Part shown: in pieces, positions 1-9,845 of the stretch
Layout of the letters: each line of letters begins with the position of its first letter
How positions within the stretch are numbered: position 1 is the stretch's first letter
Source of the DNA: Nostoc linckia z4
GTDB taxonomy: Bacteria; Cyanobacteriota; Cyanobacteriia; Cyanobacteriales; Nostocaceae
Reading direction: 5' to 3'
Assembly: GCF_002608075.1 (NCBI RefSeq)
Contig: NZ_LAHA01000011.1
Span: forward strand, 186,001 to 250,000
Length of the DNA: 64,000 nt
Made by a program: the position numbers and the translations under genes
The notes under the pieces: model-generated
Told to the model about the DNA's origin: nothing
Database searches by the model: none
Seen by the model: only the letters and a program-made list of their open reading frames with translations

Positions 1-1239
1 GATGGCATTGTTGTTTGTGATGCTACTGGCAACCTGACTTTATTTAATAAAGCAACTTGTGAATTTCATGGCTTACCAATACAGTCATTACCACCAGAAG
101 CATGGGCAGAACATTTCGATCTCTATCAACCTGATGCTAAAACCCCTTTGTCTACCACAGAAATTCCTTTGGTTCGCGCCTTTCAAGGAGAAATTGTGGA
201 AAATCTCGAAATAGTAATTGCACCGAAGCATGGTTTGAGGAGAATTTTATTATCCAGCGGACAAGCGATATTTGATAGTCAGGGTAACAAACTCGGTGCA
301 GTAGTTGTGATGCGAGATATTAGCGATCGCAAACTGACTGAAATTGCTTTGCAGCAAAAATCACAAGATTTAGAACAAGCTTTAATTAATTTGCAAAACG
401 CCCAATTACAAATTATTCAAAGTGAAAAAATGTCTGCTTTGGGCAATTTAGTGGCTGGTGTCGCTCACGAAATGAATAATCCCCTTGGTTTTATTGCTGC
501 CACTCTCAAACAAGCTAAACCCACTTTTGCTGATTTTGTTGAACATCTGAGACTATATCAAGAAAGTCTATCCCACAAGAGTGAAAAAATCCTTGACCAT
601 GCCCAAGAAATTGACTTGGATTACATCCTAGAAGACTTGCCTAAAGCAATTGACTCCATGACGATGGCCTGTGAGAGATTGAAAAATATTAGCACTAGTC
701 TCTGCACATTTTCCCGTGGCGATCGAGATTACAAAGTTTCTTTTAATATCCACCAAGGCATTGACAGCACAATTTTAATTTTGAAACATCGTCTCAAAGC
801 TAACGAACAACGTCCTGCCATTGAAGTATTGACTGAATATGGAAAAATACCACAAATTGAATGTTTTCCTGGTCAATTAAATCAAGTGTTTATGAATATT
901 TTAGCCAATGCTATTGATGCCTTAGAAGATGCCAATAATGGACGTAGTTTTGAGGAAATTAAACTCAATCGCAATTTAATTAAAATTAAAACCTTTCTAG
1001 AAAATAACTCCGTCAAAGTTATCATTAGTGATAATGGTAAGGGAATGACAGAAGAAGTCAAACAAAAGATTTTTGATAATTTATTTACTACTAAAGGCGT
1101 TGGTAAAGGTACTGGTTTAGGATTAGCCATCGCCCGTCAAATTATTTTAGAAAAACACGGCGGCTCCATCAGTGTCAATTCTCAACTTGGTGAAGGAACT
1201 GAATTTATAATTCAGTTACCATGTGTGGGCAACAACTAG
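1..1239 (+). CDS. PAS-domain sensor histidine kinase, 5' end outside window
   Basis: The frame is open from base 1, so the true start lies upstream. The visible part begins inside a PAS-like sensor domain (DGIVVCDATGNLTLFNKA), followed by a PAS-associated strand with an MRDISDRK ending and a short coiled coil. The kinase core is complete: H-box AHEMNNPLGF around base 467 with the phospho-accepting His, N-box NQVFMNILANAIDAL, G1 box DNGKGM and G2 box GKGTGLGLAI. It should autophosphorylate on His in response to a signal and pass the phosphate to a response regulator, but no regulator gene is adjacent. The kinase assignment is firm; the signal is unknown. Confidence 0.93.
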   Translation, partial: DGIVVCDATGNLTLFNKATCEFHGLPIQSLPPEAWAEHFDLYQPDAKTPLSTTEIPLVRAFQGEIVENLEIVIAPKHGLRRILLSSGQAIFDSQGNKLGAVVVMRDISDRKLTEIALQQKSQDLEQALINLQNAQLQIIQSEKMSALGNLVAGVAHEMNNPLGFIAATLKQAKPTFADFVEHLRLYQESLSHKSEKILDHAQEIDLDYILEDLPKAIDSMTMACERLKNISTSLCTFSRGDRDYKVSFNIHQGIDSTILILKHRLKANEQRPAIEVLTEYGKIPQIECFPGQLNQVFMNILANAIDALEDANNGRSFEEIKLNRNLIKIKTFLENNSVKVIISDNGKGMTEEVKQKIFDNLFTTKGVGKGTGLGLAIARQIILEKHGGSISVNSQLGEGTEFIIQLPCVGNN

Positions 1240-1428
1240 AAATCAACAATTTATGTTTCTGAGAAAAATAAATTGTTGTTGTTCTAAATTATGTTTTAAA
1301 GCAATAGGCAATAGATAAAACTATTCAGCTTAGATGATTAACAGTTAACTGTTAACCATCAGATTTCAAATGTGTAATTTTCTCCCTAATTCAAATTACG
1401 GCAAACAGTCCGAAGATTCTGGTAGTTT

Positions 1429-1491
1429 CTATTGCCTATTGCCTATTGCCTATTGCCTATTGCCTATTGCCTATTACCTATTGCCTATTGC
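1429..1491. repeat. Heptanucleotide tandem repeat (STRR), CTATTGC x9
   Basis: Nine contiguous copies of the 7-mer CTATTGC, the seventh reading CTATTAC, lie in the convergent spacer between the histidine kinase and ctpA. Short tandemly repeated repetitive sequences of 7 bp are a known hallmark of heterocystous cyanobacteria. Frames through it are open only because 7-mer arrays lack stops; I do not regard them as genes. Confidence 0.95.
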
Positions 1492-1499
1492 CCATATTT

Positions 1500-2756
1500 T
1501 TAAGTTTTTCCAGCCACAACGGAGTTTTCATTCAATATTTCCAGGGCTGCTTGATATTGCACATCGGCAGTTGTGCCAATTTGTTCGCGATTCAGGGGTG
1601 CTTGGGAAATTACTTTATCTGGCTTAATACCCAGTTTGTTAATATCCCGATGTTGAGGAGTTTCATACTTAGCAATTGTCACTGCCAAACCAGAACCATC
1701 TGATAATTCAAACAAAGATTGAATTAAGCCTTTGCCAAAAGTTGTTTCTCCTACAAGTTTGGCACGCCCATTGTCTTGGAGGGCACCAGCAAGAATCTCA
1801 CTAGCGCTGGCAGTTCCTTGATTCACCAAAATTACCAAAGGATCGTCCGTGAGGGCTGGGCCATAGGCTTCAAAACTACCTTGAATGCCTTGTCGATTCA
1901 CTGTGTAGACAATAGTGCCAGAGTCTAACCACAAACGGGCGATTTCAATTCCGGCTTGCAATAGTCCTCCAGGATTATTTCGCAAATCTAGAATGTAGGC
2001 AGCAGCTCCTTTTTTTTCTAGACTAGAAATAGCGTTTGCCAATTCCGTGGAGGCGTTTGCATTGAATTGAGTAAGACGAAGATAGCCAATGGGCGTACCC
2101 TGCTCTGAAACACGCAATTGGGAAATCACAGGATTAAGAGTAATGCGATCGCGCGTCAATCGAATTTCCGTTTCTGCTTCTCCGTCTCGTTCGATGAGGA
2201 GAGTCACAAGGCTGCCACTGGGCCCGCGCATTTTCGTCGCAGCTTCATCCAAAGTCAAATTTTCCGTGGGAATACCTTCAATTTTGAGAATGCGATCGCG
2301 TGGTCGAATCCCCGCTTTCTCCGCCGGTGAACCGGCTATGGGAGCCACGACTTCCAACTTCCCTGTTTCAGCATTCAGAGCAATTTGCAATCCCACCCCC
2401 GTCAATTCCCCAGAAGTGTTTACCTGTAAGCTGCGGTACTGTTCTGGGTCTAAAAAACGGGTAAAAGGATCGTCCAGGCTCTTGAGCATAGTCTGAATCG
2501 CACCATAAGCCGCATTGGAATCGCTCAGCGGCTTTTCGAGAACTTGTTGCCGGACTAACGCCCAATTTTGATGGTTAAACGTCTCATCTAGGTAAGTACG
2601 ATTGACGATTCGCCAAACTTCAGAAACCAGCTTTTGTTGTGCTGTCAAAGCCATTGCAGGCTGAGTAATTATACTCAAAGCCAAGCAAAAGGCCATTAGC
2701 AGTGAAAATCCAACTCGAAAAAACTGTTTGTTCATGAACCCCATTATCAATTCCAC
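1500..2756 (-). CDS. ctpA: Carboxyl-terminal processing protease (S41 family, CtpA-like)
   Basis: A 418-residue S41 peptidase. An N-terminal hydrophobic stretch ending in an AMA motif is a signal peptide, which places the enzyme in the lumen or periplasm. A PDZ domain follows (GVGLQIAL to VVAPIAGSPAEKAGIRPRDRI). The catalytic domain shows the Ser in GTASASEI and the Lys in TTFGKGLIQS, the Ser/Lys dyad of this family. CtpA in cyanobacteria trims the C-terminal extension of the photosystem II D1 precursor; several Ctp paralogues exist, so the substrate is inferred. The gene is divergent from petB, an arrangement I recall as common in cyanobacteria. An internal ATG (MNKQ, about 2735) is a possible alternative start. 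Confidence 0.88.
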   Translation of the reverse strand: MELIMGFMNKQFFRVGFSLLMAFCLALSIITQPAMALTAQQKLVSEVWRIVNRTYLDETFNHQNWALVRQQVLEKPLSDSNAAYGAIQTMLKSLDDPFTRFLDPEQYRSLQVNTSGELTGVGLQIALNAETGKLEVVAPIAGSPAEKAGIRPRDRILKIEGIPTENLTLDEAATKMRGPSGSLVTLLIERDGEAETEIRLTRDRITLNPVISQLRVSEQGTPIGYLRLTQFNANASTELANAISSLEKKGAAAYILDLRNNPGGLLQAGIEIARLWLDSGTIVYTVNRQGIQGSFEAYGPALTDDPLVILVNQGTASASEILAGALQDNGRAKLVGETTFGKGLIQSLFELSDGSGLAVTIAKYETPQHRDINKLGIKPDKVISQAPLNREQIGTTADVQYQAALEILNENSVVAGKT

Positions 2757-3259
2757 CTCAACCCAAATTGCCTAGAAATGCCCTGTTGTCTCGTTGTTGA
2801 TGAAATCTATCTCTCGATTATGTTACTTTTTTTATAGAAGTGGTGCATTATTCTCATCAAGTTGTTTACTCAACTGATGCAGTTCATCCCACTCAGCAAA
2901 CGATAAAATCTACTTTGTGTCCACCATTTTCCGTGTTGGAGCATAAAGGGATCGCAATACATTCCATCTTTACAGAGTGTAAAGTTTCTAAAAACTTTTA
3001 GCACTCTGAAAGCTGACAAACAAAAAAGTCCCCTTTACTAAAATCCCAAAATTGCTAATTGGGAGAGAAGTCACGACTCGGCGGCTTCTGGAAAGTCCAC
3101 AAAGGGTTATGCTGCTACTCTAGACTGTGGCATGTGGTGGGGGAGAGCCTAAAGCTGAACTCGTAAAATGCCGAGGCTAGAAACCCTAAAAACTTTCGTC
3201 GCCGATTTAGAACTTCGGAATTTATCAAACGCAACCGATTCTTAGGAACTTGAGATTGT
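2757..3259. other. Divergent ctpA/petB spacer
   Basis: About 500 bp between the divergent ctpA and petB starts. It must hold both promoters and the petB leader, but I could not pick a convincing -35/-10 pair. No open frame of note and no strong inverted repeat were seen. Confidence 0.5.
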
Positions 3260-3907
3260 ATGGCCAACGTTTACGACTGGTTTGAGGAACGCCTGGAGAT
3301 TCAAGCGATCGCCGAAGACGTTACTAGCAAGTACGTCCCTCCCCACGTCAACATCTTTTACTGCCTGGGTGGAATTACCCTAACTTGCTTTTTAATCCAG
3401 TTTGCCACTGGATTTGCCATGACGTTTTACTACAAGCCAACAGTCGCTGAAGCTTTCTCCTCAGTTCAATACATCATGAATGAAGTGAATTTCGGTTGGC
3501 TAATTCGCTCCATCCATCGCTGGTCTGCCAGCATGATGGTATTGATGATGATTTTGCACGTCTTCCGGGTTTATCTGACTGGTGGCTTTAAAAAACCCCG
3601 CGAATTGACCTGGGTAAGTGGTGTCATCCTGGCTGTAATCACTGTTTCCTTTGGAGTTACTGGCTACTCCCTACCTTGGGATCAAGTAGGCTACTGGGCT
3701 GTGAAAATCGTTAGTGGTGTACCAGAAGCAATTCCGGTGGTTGGTGTTTTAATCTCCGACCTATTGCGTGGTGGTTCTAGCGTTGGTCAAGCAACATTGA
3801 CTCGTTACTATAGCGCACACACCTTTGTTTTGCCTTGGTTAATTGCAGTCTTCATGCTGTTTCACTTCTTGATGATCCGCAAACAAGGTATTTCTGGGCC
3901 TTTGTAA
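3260..3907 (+). CDS. petB: Cytochrome b6 (cytochrome b6f complex)
   Basis: 215 residues, full length for cytochrome b6. It is the membrane-embedded di-heme subunit of the b6f complex, which carries electrons between the photosystems and from respiration in the thylakoid membrane. Four transmembrane helices are visible. Heme ligands fit the two His in the second helix (RSIHRW and MILHVF) and the two in the fourth (YSAHTF and LFHFLM). Cys35 (IFYCLGG) matches the residue that covalently holds the extra heme of b6f complexes. petD follows 258 bp downstream in the usual order. Confidence 0.98.
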   Translation: MANVYDWFEERLEIQAIAEDVTSKYVPPHVNIFYCLGGITLTCFLIQFATGFAMTFYYKPTVAEAFSSVQYIMNEVNFGWLIRSIHRWSASMMVLMMILHVFRVYLTGGFKKPRELTWVSGVILAVITVSFGVTGYSLPWDQVGYWAVKIVSGVPEAIPVVGVLISDLLRGGSSVGQATLTRYYSAHTFVLPWLIAVFMLFHFLMIRKQGISGPL

Positions 3908-4165
3908 TTCCAAAAATTAGCAAAAGGCAACATTTGTCAGTTTCCAGATGAAGTTGTTTGTTTTAAACTTATGGAACACAAGAAAATAATTCTACATAAG
4001 TTACAAAAAACAAACACTTGCATCCTTAGGCGAAAGCTTTAGACGCCCTGGAAGCGGCTGACCGCAAAAAGATACATCGCCGCCTACCGCTTGCTAGGGT
4101 TGTCTAGTACCTCATAGCTTTCACAAATGCTTTAATTCAACTTAAGCAGGAGAGCACATTTAAAA

Positions 4166-4648
4166 ATGGCAACACAGAAAAAACCTGACCTCAGCGATCC
4201 CAAGTTGAGAGCCAAACTAGCTAAAGGCATGGGTCACAACTACTATGGTGAACCAGCTTGGCCTAATGACCTACTTTACGTGTTTCCCATCGTAATTATG
4301 GGTTCCTTCGCAGCAATTGTGGCTCTAGCTGTCCTCGACCCAGCAATGACGGGCGAACCAGCAAATCCTTTTGCCACTCCATTGGAAATTTTACCAGAGT
4401 GGTATTTATATCCAGTTTTCCAAATTTTGCGATCGCTTCCTAACAAACTTTTAGGAGTGTTAGCAATGGCAGCTGTACCCTTGGGACTAATCCTCGTTCC
4501 CTTTATTGAGAACGTCAATAAGTTCCAAAACCCTTTCCGCCGTCCAGTTGCAACCACAGTGTTCCTCTTTGGCACCCTTGTTACCCTGTGGCTAGGTATT
4601 GGTGCTGCCTTCCCCTTGGATAAATCTTTGACCTTGGGACTATTCTAA
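4166..4648 (+). CDS. petD: Cytochrome b6f complex subunit IV
   Basis: 160 residues, the normal length for subunit IV, which completes the cytochrome b fold begun by cytochrome b6. It carries the conserved PEWY motif ([17 protein letters not shown]) of the quinol-oxidising site and three transmembrane helices. A GGAG ribosome binding site lies upstream of the ATG. Cotranscription with petB is likely despite the 258-bp spacer. Confidence 0.98.
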   Translation: MATQKKPDLSDPKLRAKLAKGMGHNYYGEPAWPNDLLYVFPIVIMGSFAAIVALAVLDPAMTGEPANPFATPLEILPEWYLYPVFQILRSLPNKLLGVLAMAAVPLGLILVPFIENVNKFQNPFRRPVATTVFLFGTLVTLWLGIGAAFPLDKSLTLGLF

Positions 4649-4671
4649 AATTAGTCACCAGAAAGTGCTTT

Positions 4672-4730
4672 GACGCCTGTGAATTTTTAGAGCATATGCA
4701 GATGTGCTTTTGAAAAAATAAACAGGCGTC
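4672..4730 (+). terminator. Inverted repeat downstream of petD
   Basis: GACGCCTGT at 4672-4680 and its exact complement ACAGGCGTC at 4722-4730 form a 9-bp stem, with a possible inner stem (AGCA/TGCT) in the 41-base loop, followed by an A/T-rich run. The position 24 bp after the petD stop suits a terminator or a 3'-stabilising structure. The long loop keeps confidence moderate. Confidence 0.45.
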
Positions 4731-5362
4731 AATTTTAATAATCCGACTTGAATTTTGGATTTGACCTTTGAGGTGGAAAAGCGTCAAAATTAAATATAAA
4801 ACAGTCAAAATTCCGAATTTATAAGGAATTTTGTATGATTGATATAGTCATTCATCACAATCTTCTTTTGATTCTGGAACTTCAAATGACTGCTACTTTT
4901 GTCTACATTCCCTTTGAAGTTTTCAGCTAAAAAGCTGAGGTGGAACTTCCAAAATGTCAAATCACTAAAAATCAATCATTAAATTTAGGATTGCCTATTT
5001 TGGATTAACCCCAAGTACTCTGGATAGGGGCTTGGAAGTTTTAAATTTTGGATCGAAGGATTGGTTTAGCTGGCTAGTGGCATGGTATGTAACCTGCTGA
5101 TTTGCAGGACTACCAAAATAATTTTTAATCTAAAATCTAAAATCTAAAATCTAAAATTGGCATCGTCAACAATACAAATACTTTTCATTTAGCTCCAATG
5201 TTAAGTTGCCAGTTTAACCCTTGAATGCCAAAATTGTTCATGTTTTGTATTTTTTTACGCAGAATATGTCAATTTAGATTAATAGATGTCAGAAAAATTT
5301 TGCAAAAACTGCAAAATTTGATCGCTAGCAACTTGGGTTTACTTTCATTCAAGTCACAGTTA
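4731..5362. other. Spacer petD to RsbW-like gene, with heptamer repeat
   Basis: No convincing gene. It contains four copies of the 7-mer ATCTAAA (5128-5155). A 31-codon frame at 4835-4930 has a fair ribosome binding site but resembles nothing I know and is not called. Confidence 0.5.
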
Positions 5363-5812
5363 ATGCTTACCGTAGTGCAGCAAGACCATCTGACGGTCAG
5401 GAGCGAACTCAGCCTCCTAGACGATGTGCAAGAATGGTTTGAGCAATTTTTTCTTCAACATTTGTCTCAACTTGGCTGGCCACAAACTCAACTCGAACGC
5501 CTGAATTTAGCATTAGCAGAAGGCTTTACCAACGCTGTTCGTCATGCCCATCATGCTTTGCCACCGGAAACAACCATTGACATTGACGTTTATCTGTGGG
5601 TCGATAGGCTAGAGATTAGAATTTGGGATCATGGAAAACCTTTCAATCCAGATGCTATCCCAGAGCCAAAGCCAGGTAGTCTGATCGTAGGCGGATATGG
5701 ATGGTTTCTCCTCAGGCGCTTGGCTGACCGTGTGGTGTACGAACGCGGTACAGATGGTAGAAATTGTCTGCTAATTGTCAAATATTCTACAAAAGTACTA
5801 AAGTCAAAGTGA
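5363..5812 (+). CDS. RsbW-like anti-sigma factor / serine-protein kinase
   Basis: From the ATG at 5363 (MLTVVQQDHLTV) the protein has 149 residues; the longer upstream frame is low complexity and unlikely to be coding. It is a single GHKL ATPase domain of the HATPase_c_2 type: N-box LALAEGFTNAVRHAHH, G1 box IWDHGKPF, and G2-like GGYGWFLLRRLADRV. Such proteins phosphorylate anti-sigma-factor antagonists and bind sigma factors in partner-switching systems. No antagonist (STAS) gene is adjacent, so the partner is unknown. Confidence 0.82.
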   Translation: MLTVVQQDHLTVRSELSLLDDVQEWFEQFFLQHLSQLGWPQTQLERLNLALAEGFTNAVRHAHHALPPETTIDIDVYLWVDRLEIRIWDHGKPFNPDAIPEPKPGSLIVGGYGWFLLRRLADRVVYERGTDGRNCLLIVKYSTKVLKSK

Positions 5813-6301
5813 AGCCTTTTTAAGGGTAAGCTAAAGCAAAAATACTTATCGATGCCAATTTGAGATTTTGTGGAAAGTACGTAGTAATCGCTTAGCCTTC
5901 ACGTGTTGCAAAAGTGAAGAACTAACCGCCGTTTTACTTTTTTCTTTTTACAGAGCTATGAGCAGCGCTGACGCCAAGATGCGTCTTTAACTGGATTATC
6001 ATAGCCAATAATTGCTTAAGCAAATGCTTATTTGATTGACATAAATATACTACTTTTTCAAGAATATGTAAATCAACTTCATGTATTTTTTAGGTAAAAT
6101 TGCCTAACTATTATGATTTTTTGATGAAAGAAAAAAGAGTATTCTTGTATAAAAAGAATTATTGAATGTAGTAAAGATAGCATTCGAGTTGTAGAAGCTC
6201 CCTTGTTAAGATTTGTCAGCAGTGTTGAGAGTCTTGTTTTTGTTCTCCAACAACTGCCATCTGGTGCTTAATAGAGAGATAGAATACATAGGGGAGAAAA
6301 T
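5813..6301. other. Spacer upstream of gmd
   Basis: About 490 bp with no gene seen. It holds a palindrome (ATTGCTTAAGCAAAT near 6011) and an A/T-rich stretch, then a GGGGAGAA ribosome binding site just before gmd. A promoter for the gmd/glycosyltransferase pair is expected here but not identified. Confidence 0.4.
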
Positions 6302-7291
6302 ATGACTAAGACAGCCCTAATTACAGGAATCACTGGTCAAGATGGCTACTATCTCAGCCATTTGCTCCTTAATCAGGGTTACCGAGTTGTAGGATTAGTA
6401 CCCCCGCATCGACAGCCTAATTTGACAAAATTAGGAACCCTAGCAACTCAAGTAGAAATTTTTACAGTAGACTTGAGGGATAGTACGGCGCTATTAACGG
6501 CCGTTGAACAGCTGCGTCCCCAAGAGATTTATAATTTGGCAGCTCCGAGTTTCGTCCCAGATTCCTGGAACAATCCCTTGGGGACTTTAGATTTGATCAC
6601 TGGTACTGCTACCAGACTTTTAGAAGCAGTGCGACACGTTGGTTTGTCTACCAGATTTTATCAAGCCAGTAGTTCAGAAATGTTTGGCGATGTTTTCTCT
6701 TCACCCCAAGATGAGGAAACTCCTTTCCGTCCCAAAAATCCCTATGCTGCGGCTAAGATGCACGCCCATTGGACAATGGTGCATCACAGACAACGCTATG
6801 GATTATTTGCCTGTAGCGGAATTTTATATAATCACGAGTCTCCCCTACGCGCGCCTCAATTTGTCACACGCAAAGTTTCATTAGCAGTTGCATCGATTAA
6901 ATTGGGTTTAGCTGACACTTTAGAAATGGGTAACCTAGATGCCAAACGCGATTGGGGTTTCGCAGGCGATTACGTACAAGCAATGTGGCGGATGTTGCAA
7001 GTAGACGAACCAGAAGAATACGTGATTGGTACAGGTAAGCTACACAGCGTCAGAGACTTAGTGGCTACAGCTTTTGAGTCTGTGGGATTAAATTGGAAAA
7101 ATCATGTAATTATAAATACTGATTTATTGCGGCAAGATGAGCATTTTCAACTAGTTGCCAATCCTAGTAAAGCGCAAAAAAACCTTGGCTGGGAACCGCA
7201 ATTAAGCTTTGAAGAACTTTTAGAAACGATGGTGAAAACAGATTTAGAACGATTAGAAAGCGGTGCCATCGCCCCATTGCCAAGAGTGTAA
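6302..7291 (+). CDS. gmd: GDP-mannose 4,6-dehydratase-like epimerase/dehydratase
   Basis: 329 residues of the extended SDR family. The NAD(P)-binding motif GITGQDG near the N-terminus is the form typical of GDP-mannose 4,6-dehydratase. SSSEMFG and YAAAK supply the catalytic Ser/Thr and Tyr-Lys, and GILYNHESPLR is a further GMD-type motif. The enzyme would convert GDP-mannose to GDP-4-keto-6-deoxymannose for deoxysugars of polysaccharide or envelope glycolipid. A glycosyltransferase starts 10 bp downstream, which supports a glycan role. Related NDP-sugar dehydratases are a lesser alternative. Confidence 0.88.
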   Translation: MTKTALITGITGQDGYYLSHLLLNQGYRVVGLVPPHRQPNLTKLGTLATQVEIFTVDLRDSTALLTAVEQLRPQEIYNLAAPSFVPDSWNNPLGTLDLITGTATRLLEAVRHVGLSTRFYQASSSEMFGDVFSSPQDEETPFRPKNPYAAAKMHAHWTMVHHRQRYGLFACSGILYNHESPLRAPQFVTRKVSLAVASIKLGLADTLEMGNLDAKRDWGFAGDYVQAMWRMLQVDEPEEYVIGTGKLHSVRDLVATAFESVGLNWKNHVIINTDLLRQDEHFQLVANPSKAQKNLGWEPQLSFEELLETMVKTDLERLESGAIAPLPRV

Positions 7292-7301
7292 ATAACCAAA
7301 C

Positions 7302-8558
7302 ATGCTCATTACTACAGTGACAGAAAATCGAAAATTAAGTAATAAAGTTAACAAAAAAACTCACCACGTCTTCGTGTTCTTAGAAATTTTTGCTCGCGAA
7401 GGCGGTATTCAATCATATATAAAAGATATTTTTCGAGCTTATTTGAAATTAAATCCAGGCTATAAAGCAGAAGTGTTTTTGCTGCGGGATAGTCCCAATT
7501 GCCTAAATTCTTTTGAAGACGAAAATTTAAAATTTCATTACTTTCAAAATAAATCCCCCCAACTGGGGAGAGTCAAAATGGCAGTGGCTTTACTGAAGTG
7601 TCTGTTGCAAAATCGTCCGCAACAAGTTTTCTGCGGTCACATTAACTTAGCAGTATTAATCCAAACCCTTTGCCAGCCCTTGGGGATTCCCTACACGGTG
7701 CTAACTTATGGTAAAGAAGTTTGGGAACCACTGAAAAATCAAGAACGCCGTGCTTTAGCATCAGCGGCTGGAATTTGGGCAATTAGTCGCTATAGCCGCG
7801 ATCGCGCTTGTCTTACCAATGGTCTAGACCCCAAAATCATCCAGATGATGCCTTGTGCCATTGATGGGGATAAATTCACCCCTGGCGACAAACAGCCAGA
7901 ATTAGTCGAAAAGTATGGTTTAACTGGCGCTAAAGTCTTAATGACAGTGGCGCGGTTGTGGTCAGGGGATATTTACAAAGGCGTAGATGTCACGATTCGG
8001 GCTTTACCAAAAATTACCGAGGTTTTCCCACAAGTCAAATATTTGGTAATTGGTCGTGGTGACGACCAACCGCGATTAGCTCAACTTGCCCAAGATTTAG
8101 GTGTAAGCGATCGCGTTGTATTTGCTGGTTTCGTTGCCACAGAAGAATTAATGGAACATTATCGCCTTGCTGATGCCTATATTATGCCTTCCCAAGAAGG
8201 CTTCGGCATCGTTTATTTAGAGGCAATGGCTTGTCAAGTACCTGTATTATCTGGTGATGATGATGGGTCAGCTGACCCCTTGCAGGATGGTAAACTGGGA
8301 TGGCGAGTACCACACCGCAATCCTGATGCTGTTGCAGCAGCTTGTATAGAAATGCTGCAAGGTAACGACCAGCGGTGTAATGGACAATGGCTAAGAGAAC
8401 AAGCGATCGCTTTGTTTGGCTTGGATGCGTTCCAACAAAAGTTACAACACCTGCTTTCATCGCCAGTTCTCAGTCCCAGTGACAAATCACTAATGACTAA
8501 TGGCCAAAATCGCTATCCTAGAGGGAGAGCAGGACGAAATTTCAAAAATGAGCTTTAA
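7302..8558 (+). CDS. Glycosyltransferase family 4
   Basis: 418 residues with the two-domain GT-B layout. The N-terminal half contains the acceptor-side loop (REGGIQSYIKD); the C-terminal half has MTVARLW, LVIGRGDD and the EX7E element in SQEGFGIVYLEAMAC, typical of retaining GT4 enzymes that use nucleotide sugars. With gmd just upstream it probably adds a sugar to an exopolysaccharide or other envelope glycan. The last ~25 residues are not family-like, and the end overlaps the next gene by 11 bp. Donor and acceptor are unknown. Confidence 0.9.
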   Translation: MLITTVTENRKLSNKVNKKTHHVFVFLEIFAREGGIQSYIKDIFRAYLKLNPGYKAEVFLLRDSPNCLNSFEDENLKFHYFQNKSPQLGRVKMAVALLKCLLQNRPQQVFCGHINLAVLIQTLCQPLGIPYTVLTYGKEVWEPLKNQERRALASAAGIWAISRYSRDRACLTNGLDPKIIQMMPCAIDGDKFTPGDKQPELVEKYGLTGAKVLMTVARLWSGDIYKGVDVTIRALPKITEVFPQVKYLVIGRGDDQPRLAQLAQDLGVSDRVVFAGFVATEELMEHYRLADAYIMPSQEGFGIVYLEAMACQVPVLSGDDDGSADPLQDGKLGWRVPHRNPDAVAAACIEMLQGNDQRCNGQWLREQAIALFGLDAFQQKLQHLLSSPVLSPSDKSLMTNGQNRYPRGRAGRNFKNEL

Positions 8559-8919
8559 GTCATTTCAATTGAATCTTTTAAATCTCCGACCTTGGCTGAC
8601 TCTGCTAGCAGTTTTTTGGTTGTTAGCATCACTGGGCTTGGGTTGGTTGGTTAATTCGTTGCTAATTATTTTTGGGTTGCTGTTGGTAGCACCCGTTGTC
8701 GCTTTTTTTGGTTTTCGTTGGTGGTTGCAACGAAACTTGGTTGCTGACCAGTGTCCCGTCTGTAAATATGAATTTACAGGTTTAAACAACAGCCAAGTGC
8801 AGTGTCCTAACTGTGGTGAGTCGTTGTTAGTACAAAATAGTCATTTTCAGCGCTTCACACCAGCAGGTACTATTGATGTCAAAGCAGTGGAAGTACCAAC
8901 TCAATCATTGGAAGATTAG
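8548..8919 (+). CDS. Small membrane protein with C-terminal zinc ribbon
   Basis: From the ATG at 8548 (MSFKSF) the protein has 123 residues; a longer frame from 8500 would overlap the glycosyltransferase by 59 bp. Two adjacent hydrophobic helices (WLTLLAVFWLLASLG, LIIFGLLLVAPVVAFFGF) precede a C-terminal CPVC...CPNC pair that should bind one zinc ion. Overlap with the preceding stop suggests translational coupling. No function can be assigned; it may assist envelope glycan assembly, from its position only. Confidence 0.75.
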   Translation: MSFKSFQLNLLNLRPWLTLLAVFWLLASLGLGWLVNSLLIIFGLLLVAPVVAFFGFRWWLQRNLVADQCPVCKYEFTGLNNSQVQCPNCGESLLVQNSHFQRFTPAGTIDVKAVEVPTQSLED

Positions 8920-8975
8920 TCATTAGTCATTGGTCATTGGTTATTAGTTGCTGTGAACTCACAAAGGACAAATGA

Positions 8976-9416
8976 CTATTTCTTTTGTTGCGAAATTGAA
9001 AGGATGTAGTTATACTGTTGCCCAGAGAGTTCGCCTACATACAGTGAATACCTTCCTGCCTGCCAGTAACCAGAAAGTTCTGGCTTGCCCCCAGAGTAAC
9101 TATCTGGTTGTACGCAAAACTTTCCTCCAGGGCCATCAATCAACAGTGTTGGCTGACCTTGGCTCTCCACTGATAATCGTAAGTAAGGCAGCGACTCGGT
9201 AACTTGGATAATTTGATTGGGTGTAGTGGTAATATTACCACAATTACTTTTGACAGACCCCCCAGATTTTCCGTTCAAAATTACCGGATCTGGTTGCAGA
9301 TTCCGATTAATTTCTATCTTGGGTGTCTGTGCTAAATTCACCTCAGCGATCGTTAAACTCATCACTAAAGCTATAGGAATAATTGTCAATAGACTAAAAG
9401 TCTTCATTTTAATCAA
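8976..9416 (-). CDS. Secreted protein of unknown function
   Basis: 146 residues beginning with a clear signal peptide (LLTIIPIALVMSLTIAEVNLAQ) and a probable cleavage after NLAQ. The mature part is a small beta-rich domain with two Cys (SNCGN and GKFCVQ) that could form a disulfide, and it resembles a peptidase C-terminal-like beta sandwich (LLIDGPGGKFC...GRYSLYVG). It is likely periplasmic or extracellular. I do not recognise the family. It converges with the zinc-ribbon gene. Confidence 0.75.
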   Translation of the reverse strand: MIKMKTFSLLTIIPIALVMSLTIAEVNLAQTPKIEINRNLQPDPVILNGKSGGSVKSNCGNITTTPNQIIQVTESLPYLRLSVESQGQPTLLIDGPGGKFCVQPDSYSGGKPELSGYWQAGRYSLYVGELSGQQYNYILSISQQKK

Positions 9417-9845
9417 TGCTCCAGATTTTTCTAGAGCAATATAGTTATATATACACTGACATAATAGACAACAGTAATTTCTATTTTGTTCCCTAAGCTA
9501 TCGTATCTTTTAATACTCCCAAATAAAGGATTATTTATAGAATTGAGAAAAATTTGAAGTATAAACGTATAGTTAATGAATTGATTTAATCAATCACTAT
9601 TAATATGGAAAATTAGGACTTCATCGTTGACATAATGTTTAATAAGTAATGTTTATTACATTTTAATAGTAATAATACTGTGTGCAGAAAGCAGACTGAA
9701 AAATAAGAAGAAAAAAACATAATTTCTCCCCACTGATAAAGGTCTTGCAGGCACAGACATTAGCTAAAATCACTAACACAAGCACCAAAATAAAATTTGG
9801 TTGGTATGTTGTTGAATAAGTGTCCTAGGTGGGGTAGAAAAATTT
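9417..9845. other. Divergent A/T-rich spacer
   Basis: 430 very A/T-rich bases between two divergent genes. A TTGACA at about 9627 could be a -35 box for the rightward gene, but no good -10 box follows at proper spacing. No other structure was recognised. Confidence 0.35.

Noticed and set aside
1370..1703. Two overlapping plus-strand frames through CTATTGC repeats
   Set aside because: They read repeat DNA and then antisense of ctpA.
4835..4930. A 31-codon frame (MIDIVIHHNLL...) after petD with an AAGGAA site
   Set aside because: It does not match the small Pet subunits I know (PetG, PetL, PetM, PetN); too short to support.
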